Shown here: positions 1-8,644 of the stretch, one piece after another
Numbering within the stretch: the first letter of the stretch is position 1
Layout: the number at the start of each line of letters is the position of its first letter
Assembly (NCBI GenBank): GCA_965267535.1
Contig: OZ254082.1
Coordinates: 682,001-746,000 of the forward strand
Source of the DNA: CAXBNB01 sp965267535
GTDB lineage: Bacteria; Bacteroidota; Bacteroidia; Cytophagales; Cyclobacteriaceae
DNA: 64,000 nt
Direction of reading: 5' to 3'
Translations under genes and position numbers: made by a program
The notes under the pieces: model-generated
What the model saw: the letters and a program-made list of their open reading frames with translations, nothing else
What the model was told of the DNA's origin: nothing
The model's database searches: none

Positions 1-133
1 CTGCATCGGTAGGAGTGCCGGCTTGTACGGGCTTCCAATAGTCGGCTTGTAGTGCTTCCGTCAATATACTGCTGGCTATGGTTTTGCCACTGTCTGTGTC
101 TATTCCTGTAATAAAATATTTTTTTTGAGTCAT
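1..133 (-). CDS. bioD: Dethiobiotin synthetase, N-terminal part (cut by window edge)
   Basis: This is the first 44 codons of a minus-strand gene that runs off the left edge. The translation starts MTQKKYFITGIDTDSGKT, and residues 10-18 (GIDTDSGKT) match the BioD P-loop, usually GTDTxxGKT. Further on, WKPVQAG is the conserved substrate-side motif. BioD closes the ureido ring of dethiobiotin from 7,8-diaminopelargonate, CO2 and ATP in the cytoplasm. Its ATG overlaps the bioF stop by 4 bp (ATGA), so the two are translationally coupled in a biotin operon. Confidence 0.88.
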   Translation of the reverse strand, partial: MTQKKYFITGIDTDSGKTIASSILTEALQADYWKPVQAGTPTDA

Positions 134-1263
134 ATCAGTTGTGTTAACGATTGTATCAGTTGGTCAATTTCTTCTTTAGTATTGTGGGCATGGAGCGAAA
201 TTCTAAGCCTTTCACTTCCTGCTTTTACTGTGGGAGACAAAATCGGACGAACATCCAGCCCTTCTTGCTGTAGTTTTTGTGCTATTATTTTGATGCGGTC
301 ATTGCCGGGCACTATCAGTGGTTGAATGGCCGTGTCGCTAAACGGTTTGTGAATTTCCTTGTGCTTAGCCAGATGCAAATCGTACTGGCGGTTAAAGTAT
401 TCAATGTTGTCTTGTAATGCGTTTTGCAGCTGGTGGTTTTCTCTGATGTAGTCAAAGGCTGCATCTATGGAAAAAACACTGTGAATGGGAAGAGCTGTAG
501 TGTAAATAAACGCTCTGCCAAAGTTGATGAGGTATTCGATGAGCGCAGACGATCCGGCTATACATGCACCGTGAACCCCCATGCCTTTGCCAAAGGTGTA
601 TACCCTAGCCAGAAAATCCTGCTCAACACCCATACTGCACACCATGCCTGCCCCGTTTGTACCCATCACTCCGGTGCTGTGCGCTTCATCTACTATCAAC
701 TGGGCATTGTAGGGTTTGCAGATCTCTATGATCTCCTGCACGGGGGCTTTGTCGCCATCCATAGAGTATACAGATTCTATGATCACGTAAATATCACCCT
801 TTGCCCTTGAGAGTTTGCCAGCCAGGTCGTCGAGGTTGTTGTGTTGAAAAGAAAAACTCTCGGCTTTGCTGAGCCAGGCACCTTCTTTCAGGCACACATG
901 AGACAAGCTGTCGTAGAGGATGGTGTCTCCCTTTTGTGGAAGAGAGGCTACCAGGGCCAGGTTGGCGCTGTAGCCGGAATTGAAAAGGAGTGCTGCTTCG
1001 GCATTAAATATGCCGGCTAGTTTTTGTTCCAGTCGGGTGTAATGGGGAGTGTTGCCGGCAAGTAGTCGAGAGCCCGCAGACCCGTTTTTGTTTACGATAC
1101 CGGAGTAGTCGTAGGCAGCTATTTGCCTATGGAGTGCGTCGGAGCGCGACAACCCAAGGTAGTCGTTGGACACAAAATCCACCATGCCTTCTGTAGCAAC
1201 TAGCTTTCTGGCAGTGCCCGAAGACTTACGCTGGTTTAGTCTTTTGAGTAGCTTTTCTGTCAT
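130..1263 (-). CDS. bioF: 8-amino-7-oxononanoate synthase
   Basis: A 377-residue class II PLP enzyme that condenses pimeloyl thioester with L-alanine in the first ring-precursor step of biotin synthesis. Visible signatures are VSNDYLGLS near residue 31, the glycine-rich NSGYSANLAL near 95, VDEAHSTGVMG at 191 (the Asp that contacts the PLP ring nitrogen and the following His), and FGKG at 224-227 with Lys226 as the Schiff-base lysine. Length is normal for the family. bioD follows directly with an ATGA overlap. 2-amino-3-ketobutyrate CoA ligase (Kbl) is a close paralogue, but the neighbouring bioD decides for BioF. Confidence 0.9.
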   Translation of the reverse strand: MTEKLLKRLNQRKSSGTARKLVATEGMVDFVSNDYLGLSRSDALHRQIAAYDYSGIVNKNGSAGSRLLAGNTPHYTRLEQKLAGIFNAEAALLFNSGYSANLALVASLPQKGDTILYDSLSHVCLKEGAWLSKAESFSFQHNNLDDLAGKLSRAKGDIYVIIESVYSMDGDKAPVQEIIEICKPYNAQLIVDEAHSTGVMGTNGAGMVCSMGVEQDFLARVYTFGKGMGVHGACIAGSSALIEYLINFGRAFIYTTALPIHSVFSIDAAFDYIRENHQLQNALQDNIEYFNRQYDLHLAKHKEIHKPFSDTAIQPLIVPGNDRIKIIAQKLQQEGLDVRPILSPTVKAGSERLRISLHAHNTKEEIDQLIQSLTQLI

Positions 1264-1449
1264 CGCGACAAAATTTGATCATAAAGGGAAGTCTCGCAAG
1301 TCTTATTCTTTATTTCTGACCGCTAATTTCAGGATTTTTTTATCAGCCAGTTTGTTTATTGGTTATACTGGTGCAGTTTTACTGCCCTCTACTTGTATTT
1401 GGTTCCGGTTACAACTCGATGTTGGCCCGTATCGTAGAGTAGTCATACG

Positions 1450-2463
1450 TTGAAAGAAACAGAAACAAGCGTGATAAAATCCGTTGGAATTTGCAGTGTG
1501 TTGTTGTTGGTCGGTATTAGCCTCTATGCCAGGCAAAGCGATGATCATATACTGCGGCGGGAATTTCAGGTGACAGTTGATAATGATGCCTTGTTTTTTG
1601 GTTCTAATGATAAATATTACAGCAGTGGTATTTTTCTCAAATACAGACGGCTACTTCGGCAGGAGAGTAGGTGGTTTCAGTTTTTCAACAAAAAGCAAAA
1701 CCTGTCTAAAGCCATAGTGTCCTACGATCTGGTGCATAGGATGTACACCTCCCGCGATATTGACGAGACGCTCGAAGAGTTGGTAGACAGACCGTATGCC
1801 GGCTGGGTAAATGTAAACTTCGGAATGAGCTACCACTTTAAGAATGATGCGGTGCTGGTATTTGACTATGATTTGGGCTGGCTGGGACCCGCTACCCGAA
1901 CCGAAGATGTACAAGTGTGGTGGCACGATACTTTCAATATGAAACCCCCTAATGGATGGCGTTACCAGATTAATAATACACTGGCGACCAACTTTTCTGT
2001 TTTTTATCAGAAGCGACTTTTTCATGCAGAGAATGTGTTTGACCTGATAGCCGAACAGTTTGTGCAGGTGGGGACTATTCGAAATAACCTGAGGAGTGGC
2101 CTGACCATGCGACTTGGCAATGTTTTGGGGCTGGCAAATTCTGTATATACATCGAGCAAAATGGGAGGAGCCAGACAAAAAATACGCGACATACCTACAG
2201 ATGAGCGCACCGAAGAGTTTTACCTCTATGTAAATGCTACTATAGAACGTGTTTTGTACAATACGACTATCGAAGGCAATTTTATAGGGGAGCCCAGCGT
2301 ATTTACCAAGGAAGCTCTCCCCTGGGTAGTACATCAGACCTGGGGCATAGCACGCAGTGGACGGTACTTTGATTATCGGTTGGCTGTGGTGCTCAGAAGC
2401 AGGGAAATAGAAGACGCACTTCGGCACAAGTACATCACCATTTCTCTGGTGCAGCGTTTTTAA
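1450..2463 (+). CDS. Lipid A deacylase, LpxR family outer-membrane protein
   Basis: A 337-residue exported protein of the LpxR (DUF2219) type. LpxR removes the 3'-O-acyloxyacyl chain from lipid A at the outer membrane. Family marks visible: VDNDALFF followed by NDKYYSSGIFL (usual DNDxF ... DxYYTxG), DRPYAGW near residue 112, and GWLGPATRTEDVQVWWH near 142 with the conserved His. The open frame begins with TTG at 1450; a GTG at 1471 gives a cleaner signal peptide ending near SLYA, so the true start may be 1471. It is divergent from bioF. A 7-bp hairpin (2469-2489) lies just after the stop but has no T-tract, so it is a poor terminator candidate. Confidence 0.8.
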   Translation: MKETETSVIKSVGICSVLLLVGISLYARQSDDHILRREFQVTVDNDALFFGSNDKYYSSGIFLKYRRLLRQESRWFQFFNKKQNLSKAIVSYDLVHRMYTSRDIDETLEELVDRPYAGWVNVNFGMSYHFKNDAVLVFDYDLGWLGPATRTEDVQVWWHDTFNMKPPNGWRYQINNTLATNFSVFYQKRLFHAENVFDLIAEQFVQVGTIRNNLRSGLTMRLGNVLGLANSVYTSSKMGGARQKIRDIPTDERTEEFYLYVNATIERVLYNTTIEGNFIGEPSVFTKEALPWVVHQTWGIARSGRYFDYRLAVVLRSREIEDALRHKYITISLVQRF

Positions 2464-2524
2464 TTCGTTTCTTTCTTTGGCAGAAAGAATTTAGCATCGA
2501 ATTAAACTTCTAATAATTTAATTT

Positions 2525-2532
2525 TATATTTG
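2525..2532 (+). promoter_or_regulatory. Candidate Bacteroidota -7 element
   Basis: TATATTTG matches the phylum's TAnnTTTG -7 box and lies 31 nt before the ATG at 2564. No TTG is seen at the expected -33 spacing, so this is a motif match only. Confidence 0.35.
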
Positions 2533-2563
2533 AATATTGATAATTTAACCAAAACAAAAAAGT

Positions 2564-3127
2564 ATGAAAAGAATAGGTGTATTAGCAGCAATTTGCCTGC
2601 TCGTAGTATTTACCTCTCAGGCGCAAAGCGTAGGAGTGGGAGTAAAAGGCGGACTGAATATGTCTACGCTAAGTGACTTGGACAATAGTTCAACAAAGAC
2701 AGGCTTTCATTTTGGTGGGTATGTGCGGCTCAAGCTCGGAGGTATCGGGCTACAGCCGGAAGTGTACTACTCTGGACAGGGAAGTAAGATTGATGCAGGT
2801 GCGGTGAAAGAAAGTATCGATACCAAGTATGTGAACATTCCTGTGTTACTGCGTTTCAATCCAGTGCCCGTACTCAACTTTCATGTAGGTCCTCAATTTG
2901 GTTTACTTACTTCTGCCAAGGATGCTGAGGAGGATATCAAAAAGCAGTTCAAAAGCAACGACTTTTCAGCAGTAGTAGGTGCAGGTTTGGATTTGCCTTT
3001 CGGGTTGAATTTTACTGTTCGATACGTGAAAGGGTTGAGTAAAGTGAATGATGTAGGAACTGATTCAAGTAAGAACAATATGTTTCAGGTGTCAGTAGGT
3101 TATGATCTGGTAAAGATCGGCAAGTAA
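2564..3127 (+). CDS. PorT-like outer-membrane beta-barrel protein
   Basis: A 187-residue protein with a clear signal peptide (MKRIGVLAAICLLVVFTSQAQ). The mature part opens with VGVGVKGGLNMSTL, the typical first strand of small Bacteroidota barrels (OMP_b-brl_2/PorT family). Later alternating strands include KYVNIPVLLRF and NFTVRYVKGLSKV. It probably forms an 8-strand barrel. Members of this family have diverse or unknown roles, so no specific function is assigned. It has its own candidate promoter and ends at a strong terminator, which suggests a single-gene transcript. Confidence 0.75.
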   Translation: MKRIGVLAAICLLVVFTSQAQSVGVGVKGGLNMSTLSDLDNSSTKTGFHFGGYVRLKLGGIGLQPEVYYSGQGSKIDAGAVKESIDTKYVNIPVLLRFNPVPVLNFHVGPQFGLLTSAKDAEEDIKKQFKSNDFSAVVGAGLDLPFGLNFTVRYVKGLSKVNDVGTDSSKNNMFQVSVGYDLVKIGK

Positions 3128-3147
3128 AGATTTTACAACTAAGACAT

Positions 3148-3179
3148 AAAAAAAGCGAAGATCAATCTTCGCTTTTTTT
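3148..3179. terminator. Bidirectional rho-independent terminator
   Basis: A perfect 15-bp stem (A7-GCGAAGAT / ATCTTCGC-T7) with a 2-nt apex (in practice a 4-6 nt loop). Flanking A and T tracts let it work both ways, between the plus-strand barrel gene and minus-strand pfkA. Confidence 0.9.
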
Positions 3180-3199
3180 ATGTCTGTATTTTTATTGAT

Positions 3200-4171
3200 T
3201 TAGTTACTCAAAATCTCAGTAAGTCTGAGCAGCTCTTCTTTCAAAGGCTTAGACTTGGAGATGGCAATTTTCAGATTAGTAAACTGGATTTTGTCATCGA
3301 CAATACCCACCATCACGTTTTTCTGGCCATTTAAAAGTCCCTCTACAGCAGCCAGCCCCAGTCGGGAAGAAAGGATGCGGTCGCGGGCTGTAGGCTCACC
3401 CCCACGCTGAATGTGTCCCAGTGTAGATACTCTCATATCCATATCGGGCAGGTGTTTTTTTACTTTTTCGGCAATTTCATGTGCATTGCCTTGTTCGTCA
3501 CCTTCGGCCACAACTACTATCGATGAGGTTTTTTGTCTGTCGCGATCCTTTTTCAGCTTAGCGATTACGTCTTCTATGTTGGTAGAGGTTTCCGGTACCA
3601 TTATCATTTCGGCACCACCACCGATACCCGACTGTACGGCAATGTAGCCGCTGTTTCTTCCCATTACCTCTATGAAGAAGACCCTGTCGTGCGAGTTTGC
3701 CGTGTCGCGAATTTTGTCAATAGCATCCAGAGCAGTGTTTACTGCTGTGTCAAAACCGATGGTATAATCCGATCCGTAGAGGTCATTGTCGATTGTGCCG
3801 GGCACACCTACTACAGGTACACCGTGCTCTTCAAAAAAGATATTGGCACCAGTAAATGTACCATCGCCACCGATTGTCACCAGACCATCGATACCGTAGT
3901 ATTTCATTTGCTCAAAGGCTTTTTGACGGCCTTCTTTGGTCTTAAATTCCATGCTGCGGGCAGATTTAAGAATGGTTCCGCCACGCTGTATGATATTGCT
4001 CACCGAGTAGGACTTCATTTTATGGATGTCCCCCTTGATCAACCCATCATATCCATACTTCACTCCGTATACCTCCAGATCAAGGTGTAGAGCACTCCTT
4101 ACCACAGAGCGGACGCAGGCATTCATGCCCGGAGCGTCTCCACCGGAGGTCAAAACCGCTATCTTTTTCAT
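3200..4171 (-). CDS. pfkA: ATP-dependent 6-phosphofructokinase
   Basis: A 323-residue phosphofructokinase phosphorylating fructose-6-phosphate, the committed step of glycolysis. Motifs: TSGGDAPGMNA (residues 8-18), GGDGTF (ATP side), PGTIDND (catalytic Asp), MGRNSG and LGHIQRGG. GGDG and the Gly in PGTIDND indicate ATP use; pyrophosphate-dependent enzymes usually carry Asp and Lys at these places. Length is the same as the usual bacterial enzyme. It is a lone gene ending at the shared terminator at 3148-3179. Confidence 0.95.
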   Translation of the reverse strand: MKKIAVLTSGGDAPGMNACVRSVVRSALHLDLEVYGVKYGYDGLIKGDIHKMKSYSVSNIIQRGGTILKSARSMEFKTKEGRQKAFEQMKYYGIDGLVTIGGDGTFTGANIFFEEHGVPVVGVPGTIDNDLYGSDYTIGFDTAVNTALDAIDKIRDTANSHDRVFFIEVMGRNSGYIAVQSGIGGGAEMIMVPETSTNIEDVIAKLKKDRDRQKTSSIVVVAEGDEQGNAHEIAEKVKKHLPDMDMRVSTLGHIQRGGEPTARDRILSSRLGLAAVEGLLNGQKNVMVGIVDDKIQFTNLKIAISKSKPLKEELLRLTEILSN

Positions 4172-4503
4172 GTCTCTAAATTTGTTTTACAAGTGGACAC
4201 AGCCCGACTCGAAAGAAGCAGGGGGTAATCATCTACTTTGCATGTTAGGTAAATTACCGGTTGGTGTTGCCCCCAACTGGTTGGTGAAGGCTGGTCACAC
4301 TCATGTTTGTGTTTTACAATTTTCCAATTCAGGTTCCTGGCGGTAGCCCGCCTAAGAAAGGCCGAAATTATAAAATTCTTATTGATTCCGTAAGTATTTT
4401 TGATAAATAAAAAGGAATTGACTCCCAAATAGACAATTCCGCCAATAAATAATCACTTTTGTTAATAGAAGATTAATTTGTTTTTAATCTACAAGCAATA
4501 AAA
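4172..4503. other. Divergent intergenic region
   Basis: 332 bp between pfkA and a glycosyltransferase gene, with no credible gene. Visible features: a TATTTTTG box at 4395-4402 (plus strand), and an inverted repeat GGAATTG/CAATTCC at 4414-4420 and 4434-4440 just upstream of the glycosyltransferase, which could be an operator or leader hairpin. The direct repeat GGTTGGTG occurs twice around 4258-4288. Confidence 0.4.
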
Positions 4504-5838
4504 ATGTCTGATGTGAAAAAGGCACTGATCATAACGTACTATTGGCCGCCGAGTGGAGGAGGAGGAGTTCAACGGTGGTTGAAGTTTGCCAAATATCTAC
4601 CCCACTACGGGTGGGAGCCTGTAATCTTTACACCCGAAAACCCGGAGTTTTCATTGCAAGACGACTCCCTGCTCAAGGATGTATCGCAGGATTTGGAAGT
4701 GATTCGGTTTCCGATATGGGAGCCCTTTGGGGTTTATAAAAAGCTTTTTAAGTCGTCGGGCAAAACTGTAAAACAGGGTATAGTCATTGAGAAAACCAAG
4801 CTGTCGCTGGCAGATAAGCTATCGATATGGGTGCGTGCCAACCTTTTTGTTCCTGATCCCAGGCGGTTTTGGGTAAGGCCATCAGCACGGTTTTTAGAGT
4901 CGATCATAGCATCTAACCAGATAGAAGTAGTGATAACTACCGGCCCGCCACACAGTATGCATCTGATAGGACGCAAGCTGAAGCAAAAAACGGGAGTAAA
5001 GTGGGTGGCAGATTTTCGTGATCCCTGGTCGGATTGGGATGTGCTGCAAAAACTGAATATAAGTAGTGTGGCTCATAGCTGGCACAAGCGCCTGGAGCGC
5101 CAGGTCATGCAGGGTTGTGATGTACTGCTTACTGTATCCAACAGGCTGGCCGCATCTCTGCAGGCAAAGCACGACGATACAAGTGTTAAGGTGATAACAA
5201 ATGGTGTGGATGAGGATGATTTTGGAGAAAGCTCACATCCGGTAGAAACTGATAAGTTTAGAATCGTGCACATGGGGCTGCTCAATGAAATTCGCAATCC
5301 GGAAGTACTTTGGGAATCTCTGGCCGAATTGTGTGAGGAAGAGGCCGGTTTTGCGGATAGGTTGGAGATAGTACTGGCGGGCATGGTGAGCAATTCCATA
5401 TTGGATTATTTGCAGGCACACAAGCATTTTTCTACGGCACTTACATACCTCGATTATTTGCCTCATCAGCAGGTTTTTGGGTATTACCGGTCAGCCTCGG
5501 TGTTGTTGCTCCTGCTCAATCAGACTGAAAATGCAAAATGGATATTGCCGGGCAAGATGTACGAGTACATGTTTGCCGGCAGGCCTATATTGACATTAGG
5601 TCCGGTAAAAAGCGATGTGCAGGATGTATTGCAGGAGTGCGAAGCAGGCGAGGTGTTTGATTTTGATGATAAGGAAAAGATTAAAACCTTTTTGCGACAA
5701 GCTTACAGTGAATATCTCGCAGGTAAGAAACAGGTGGCATCTGCCAAAGTCAGTAACTATAGCCGCAAAAATCTGACAAAGAAATTGGCGTCCTTGCTGG
5801 ATGAGATGTCAGGCAAACAGGCCGAAAGCCATGCATGA
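4504..5838 (+). CDS. Glycosyltransferase family 4 (GT-B fold)
   Basis: A 444-residue cytoplasmic glycosyltransferase. The N-terminal lobe opens with ALIITYYWPPSGGGGVQRW, the glycine-rich loop seen in WbuB-like GT4 enzymes. The C-terminal lobe has ITNGVDEDDF near residue 230 and LPGKMYEYMFAGRPILTLG near 347, the nucleotide-sugar region. The acceptor and donor cannot be read from the sequence. It lies just upstream of a WbpB/D/E-like sugar cassette on the same strand, so a role in O-antigen or capsule assembly is likely. Confidence 0.82.
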   Translation: MSDVKKALIITYYWPPSGGGGVQRWLKFAKYLPHYGWEPVIFTPENPEFSLQDDSLLKDVSQDLEVIRFPIWEPFGVYKKLFKSSGKTVKQGIVIEKTKLSLADKLSIWVRANLFVPDPRRFWVRPSARFLESIIASNQIEVVITTGPPHSMHLIGRKLKQKTGVKWVADFRDPWSDWDVLQKLNISSVAHSWHKRLERQVMQGCDVLLTVSNRLAASLQAKHDDTSVKVITNGVDEDDFGESSHPVETDKFRIVHMGLLNEIRNPEVLWESLAELCEEEAGFADRLEIVLAGMVSNSILDYLQAHKHFSTALTYLDYLPHQQVFGYYRSASVLLLLLNQTENAKWILPGKMYEYMFAGRPILTLGPVKSDVQDVLQECEAGEVFDFDDKEKIKTFLRQAYSEYLAGKKQVASAKVSNYSRKNLTKKLASLLDEMSGKQAESHA

Positions 5839-5940
5839 AGCATAAAAATATCAAGGTGTTTGCACTTAGATCAATCTTGAATATTTCCATTTTCTCCAAC
5901 AATTACATAACCTTGTGGCATTCTTGGCTAACCAAACGAA

Positions 5941-6954
5941 ATGATAAAAACAGCAATAATCGGGTGTGGAAACATTGGCAAGAGGCATGTAGCCGTTTTT
6001 GATGCAAATCCACAAACTACCATAGTAGGCTTGTGCGATGAGCAGATTGAAAAAGCCCAAACCCTGCAGGAAAATTATGGGGAAGATTACCCCGTGACAT
6101 CTCAATACGAAGACATTTTGCAGCAGCAGGGTGTAGACCTGGTGAGTATTTGCACACCGCATTACCTGCACAAAGACATGACCCTCAGTGCGCTTAGACA
6201 AGGCAAGCACGTGTTGGTAGAAAAGCCCATGGCACTGAATGTGGCAGATTCGAAAGAGATGATTCGAGTGGCGAAAGAGGTAGACCGCAGGTTGTATGTG
6301 ATGAAGCAAAACCGTTTTAATGTGCCGATCACGCTGACCAAAGAAGCTCTCGATAGCGGAAAATTGGGTAAAATATACATGGTGCAGTGCAATGTATACT
6401 GGAACAGAAACCCTGAGTATTACTCTCAATCGGACTGGCGGGGCATAAGAGCCAAAGAAGGAGGAGCGCTCTTTACTCAGGCCAGCCACTTTATCGATTT
6501 GCTGATCTGGTGGTTTGGAGATGTTGTAAAAGCCAAAGGCACAGTCGATACCAAAATGCAACAAATAGAAGTGGAAGACTGTGGCAATGCCATTATGGAA
6601 TTTTCATCGGGTGTGCAGGGAGCCATTACCTGGACAACTTGCGTATACAACAAAAACTATGAAGGCAGTATCACCATAGTAGGAGAAAAAGGCACTGTGA
6701 AAATAGGAGGAGCCTACCTCAACAAGATAGATTACTGGGACGTGCAATCTTACCCTCTTCCCAATAATATCAATTTTGCAGACCTGCCCAACAACTATGG
6801 CAAATACCAGGGAACCAGCAGCAATCATCACAAGGTGGTAGAAGAAATAGTGAAAGATTTGCAAGGCAAAAAATCAGACATAGTAGAGGGTGAAGAAGGA
6901 ATAAAATCCATAGAGGCAATAGAGATGATCTACAACGACGCAACAAAAAACTAA
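5941..6954 (+). CDS. Gfo/Idh/MocA-family dehydrogenase, WbpB/WlbA-like
   Basis: A 337-residue NAD-dependent sugar dehydrogenase. The Rossmann motif is AIIGCGNIGKRH (residues 5-16), and VEKPMALN near residue 95 holds the catalytic Lys-Pro of the family. The following acetyltransferase and PLP aminotransferase suggest a WbpB/WlbA role: oxidising C3 of UDP-GlcNAcA on the way to UDP-2,3-diacetamido-2,3-dideoxy uronic acid. The family assignment is firm. The exact substrate is inferred from neighbours only, because Gfo/Idh/MocA enzymes are very diverse. Confidence 0.75.
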   Translation: MIKTAIIGCGNIGKRHVAVFDANPQTTIVGLCDEQIEKAQTLQENYGEDYPVTSQYEDILQQQGVDLVSICTPHYLHKDMTLSALRQGKHVLVEKPMALNVADSKEMIRVAKEVDRRLYVMKQNRFNVPITLTKEALDSGKLGKIYMVQCNVYWNRNPEYYSQSDWRGIRAKEGGALFTQASHFIDLLIWWFGDVVKAKGTVDTKMQQIEVEDCGNAIMEFSSGVQGAITWTTCVYNKNYEGSITIVGEKGTVKIGGAYLNKIDYWDVQSYPLPNNINFADLPNNYGKYQGTSSNHHKVVEEIVKDLQGKKSDIVEGEEGIKSIEAIEMIYNDATKN

Positions 6955-6960
6955 CAACTT

Positions 6961-7416
6961 ATGCAACCGCGAATATGGCAGTCAGGTGTGAAGGACGTGT
7001 CTTTAGGTAAAGATGTGACATGGGTAGAGCCGGTAAATATGTATGGCTGCACAATAGGGGATGGCACCTTTATAGGTCCGTTTGTAGAAATACAAAAAGA
7101 GGTAACCATAGGCCGGCAGTGTAAAATTCAATCTCACACATTTGTCTGCGAATTGGTAACGATCGGAGATCATTGTTTTATCGGTCATGGAGTAATGTTC
7201 GTAAACGATACCTTTGCAGAAGGAAGGCCCGCCGGAGGAAATAAAGACCTGTGGAAGGCAACTCATATAGGAAATAATGTATCTATAGGATCCAATGCCA
7301 CCATTTTGCCCGTATCGATATGCGACGGAGTAGTGATAGGTGCCGGGGCAGTAGTGACAAAAAACATAACCGAACCGGGCACTTACGCAGGCAACCCGGC
7401 AAAAAGATTGAAGTAA
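6961..7416 (+). CDS. Left-handed beta-helix N-acetyltransferase, WbpD/WlbB-like
   Basis: A 151-residue protein built almost wholly of hexapeptide repeats (for example IGDGTFIGPFVEI, IGRQCKIQ, IGDHCFIGHGVMF, IGNNVSIGSNATI), ending with AGNPAKRLK. It would form a trimeric left-handed beta-helix and transfer acetyl from acetyl-CoA. Starting 7 bp after the dehydrogenase and preceding an aminotransferase, it fits WbpD/WlbB, which acetylates the 3-amino group of UDP-GlcNAc3NA. Confidence 0.8.
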   Translation: MQPRIWQSGVKDVSLGKDVTWVEPVNMYGCTIGDGTFIGPFVEIQKEVTIGRQCKIQSHTFVCELVTIGDHCFIGHGVMFVNDTFAEGRPAGGNKDLWKATHIGNNVSIGSNATILPVSICDGVVIGAGAVVTKNITEPGTYAGNPAKRLK

Positions 7417-7447
7417 AATACAAACATAGTTTTTCCAGTCGAATCAA

Positions 7448-8542
7448 ATGAAAGTACCTTTTGTAGACCTCAAAGCACAGTACCACAGCATAAAGGAGGA
7501 AATAGACAGTTCCATACATCATGTGCTGGACAATACTTCGTTTATAGGTGGTCAATTGGTGCGTGAATTTGAGCAGACATTTGCCGGTTATATAGGAATA
7601 GAGCACTGTGTCAGTTGCGCCAATGGCACTGATGCCATAGAAATAGCCCTTCAGGCTTTGGGTATAGGCCCGGGAGATGAGGTGATAGTGCCGGCTATGT
7701 CGTGGATATCTACAGCCGAAGCAGTAAATACAGTAGGCGCTACACCTGTATTTGTAGATGTGCTGGAGAAAAAGCACACGATAAATCCCGCGCTAATAGC
7801 TGAAAAGATAACCCCCAGTACACGGGCTATTATACCGGTTCATCTTTATGGCCGGCCTGCTGACATGGTAGAAGTGATGGATATTGCTGCTCGACACAAC
7901 CTAAAAGTGATAGAAGATTGCGCTCAGGCACACGGAGCACAGGTAGCCGGACAAACAGCCGGTACTTTCGGCGATGCGGCTACATTTAGCTTTTATCCGG
8001 GCAAAAACCTGGGGGCCTACGGCGATGCAGGGTGTATCATTACTCACAAAACTGAAGTAGCAGAAAAGTGCCGGATGATCGCCAATCATGGCCAGAAAGA
8101 AAAACACCAGCATCAGATGACAGGGCGAAACAGCCGCATGGACACTCTTCAGGCAGCAGTGTTAGGTGTAAAACTGCGCCATATCGAGCGCTGGACCAAT
8201 CAGCGGATAGCCCATGCTGAAAAATACAACGACCAGTTGGAAGGAGCGGGTATTCCTTTGCCGGATAGGACAGACGTACGGCATGTGTTTCACCTCTATG
8301 TGGTGCAGCTTCACAATAGGGATGAAGTAAAAGCCCGCCTGGCAGAAAAAGGGATAGCCACACAAGTGCACTATCCTCAGGCACTCCCGCTACTGCCTCC
8401 CTATGCAGGTTACAATAAGCAAAGCGACTATGCTGTAGCAGCTGAGCTTGCTTCCTGTGGGTTGTCTTTGCCCATGTATCCCGAGCTCACCACAGAACAA
8501 ATCGAATATGTGTGCAGCACCTTGCGATCTGAAATAAAATAG
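7448..8542 (+). CDS. DegT/DnrJ/EryC1/StrS-family aminotransferase, WbpE-like
   Basis: A 364-residue PLP-dependent sugar aminotransferase. It opens with VPFVDLKAQYHSIKEEID, has CANGTDAIEIALQALGIGPGDEVIVP near 58, EDCAQAHGA near 157, and FSFYPGKNLGAYGDAG near 180 with the PLP lysine. WbpE/WlbC-type enzymes convert the 3-keto sugar nucleotide to the 3-amino sugar. Gene order dehydrogenase, acetyltransferase, aminotransferase matches known diacetamido-uronic acid loci. The UDP-GlcNAc dehydrogenase and 2-epimerase partners (WbpA, WbpI) are not in this window. Confidence 0.82.
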   Translation: MKVPFVDLKAQYHSIKEEIDSSIHHVLDNTSFIGGQLVREFEQTFAGYIGIEHCVSCANGTDAIEIALQALGIGPGDEVIVPAMSWISTAEAVNTVGATPVFVDVLEKKHTINPALIAEKITPSTRAIIPVHLYGRPADMVEVMDIAARHNLKVIEDCAQAHGAQVAGQTAGTFGDAATFSFYPGKNLGAYGDAGCIITHKTEVAEKCRMIANHGQKEKHQHQMTGRNSRMDTLQAAVLGVKLRHIERWTNQRIAHAEKYNDQLEGAGIPLPDRTDVRHVFHLYVVQLHNRDEVKARLAEKGIATQVHYPQALPLLPPYAGYNKQSDYAVAAELASCGLSLPMYPELTTEQIEYVCSTLRSEIK

Positions 8543-8644
8543 ACGTAGGCTTTGGTACAAAGTATTGACCGGCAATGACAGCAGAACGCCAGTTAATGTT
8601 TAATTTTCACTTTTAAAGATTTCCTCAACTCCTAATAGACACTT

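Noticed and set aside
1651..2427. A 258-codon antisense frame across the LpxR-like gene
   Set aside because: Sense-strand protein shows full family motifs; the antisense frame has many Cys/His/Tyr and no domain pattern.
4168..4428. An 86-codon minus-strand frame upstream of pfkA
   Set aside because: It overlaps the pfkA start, has no recognisable domain and an odd composition.
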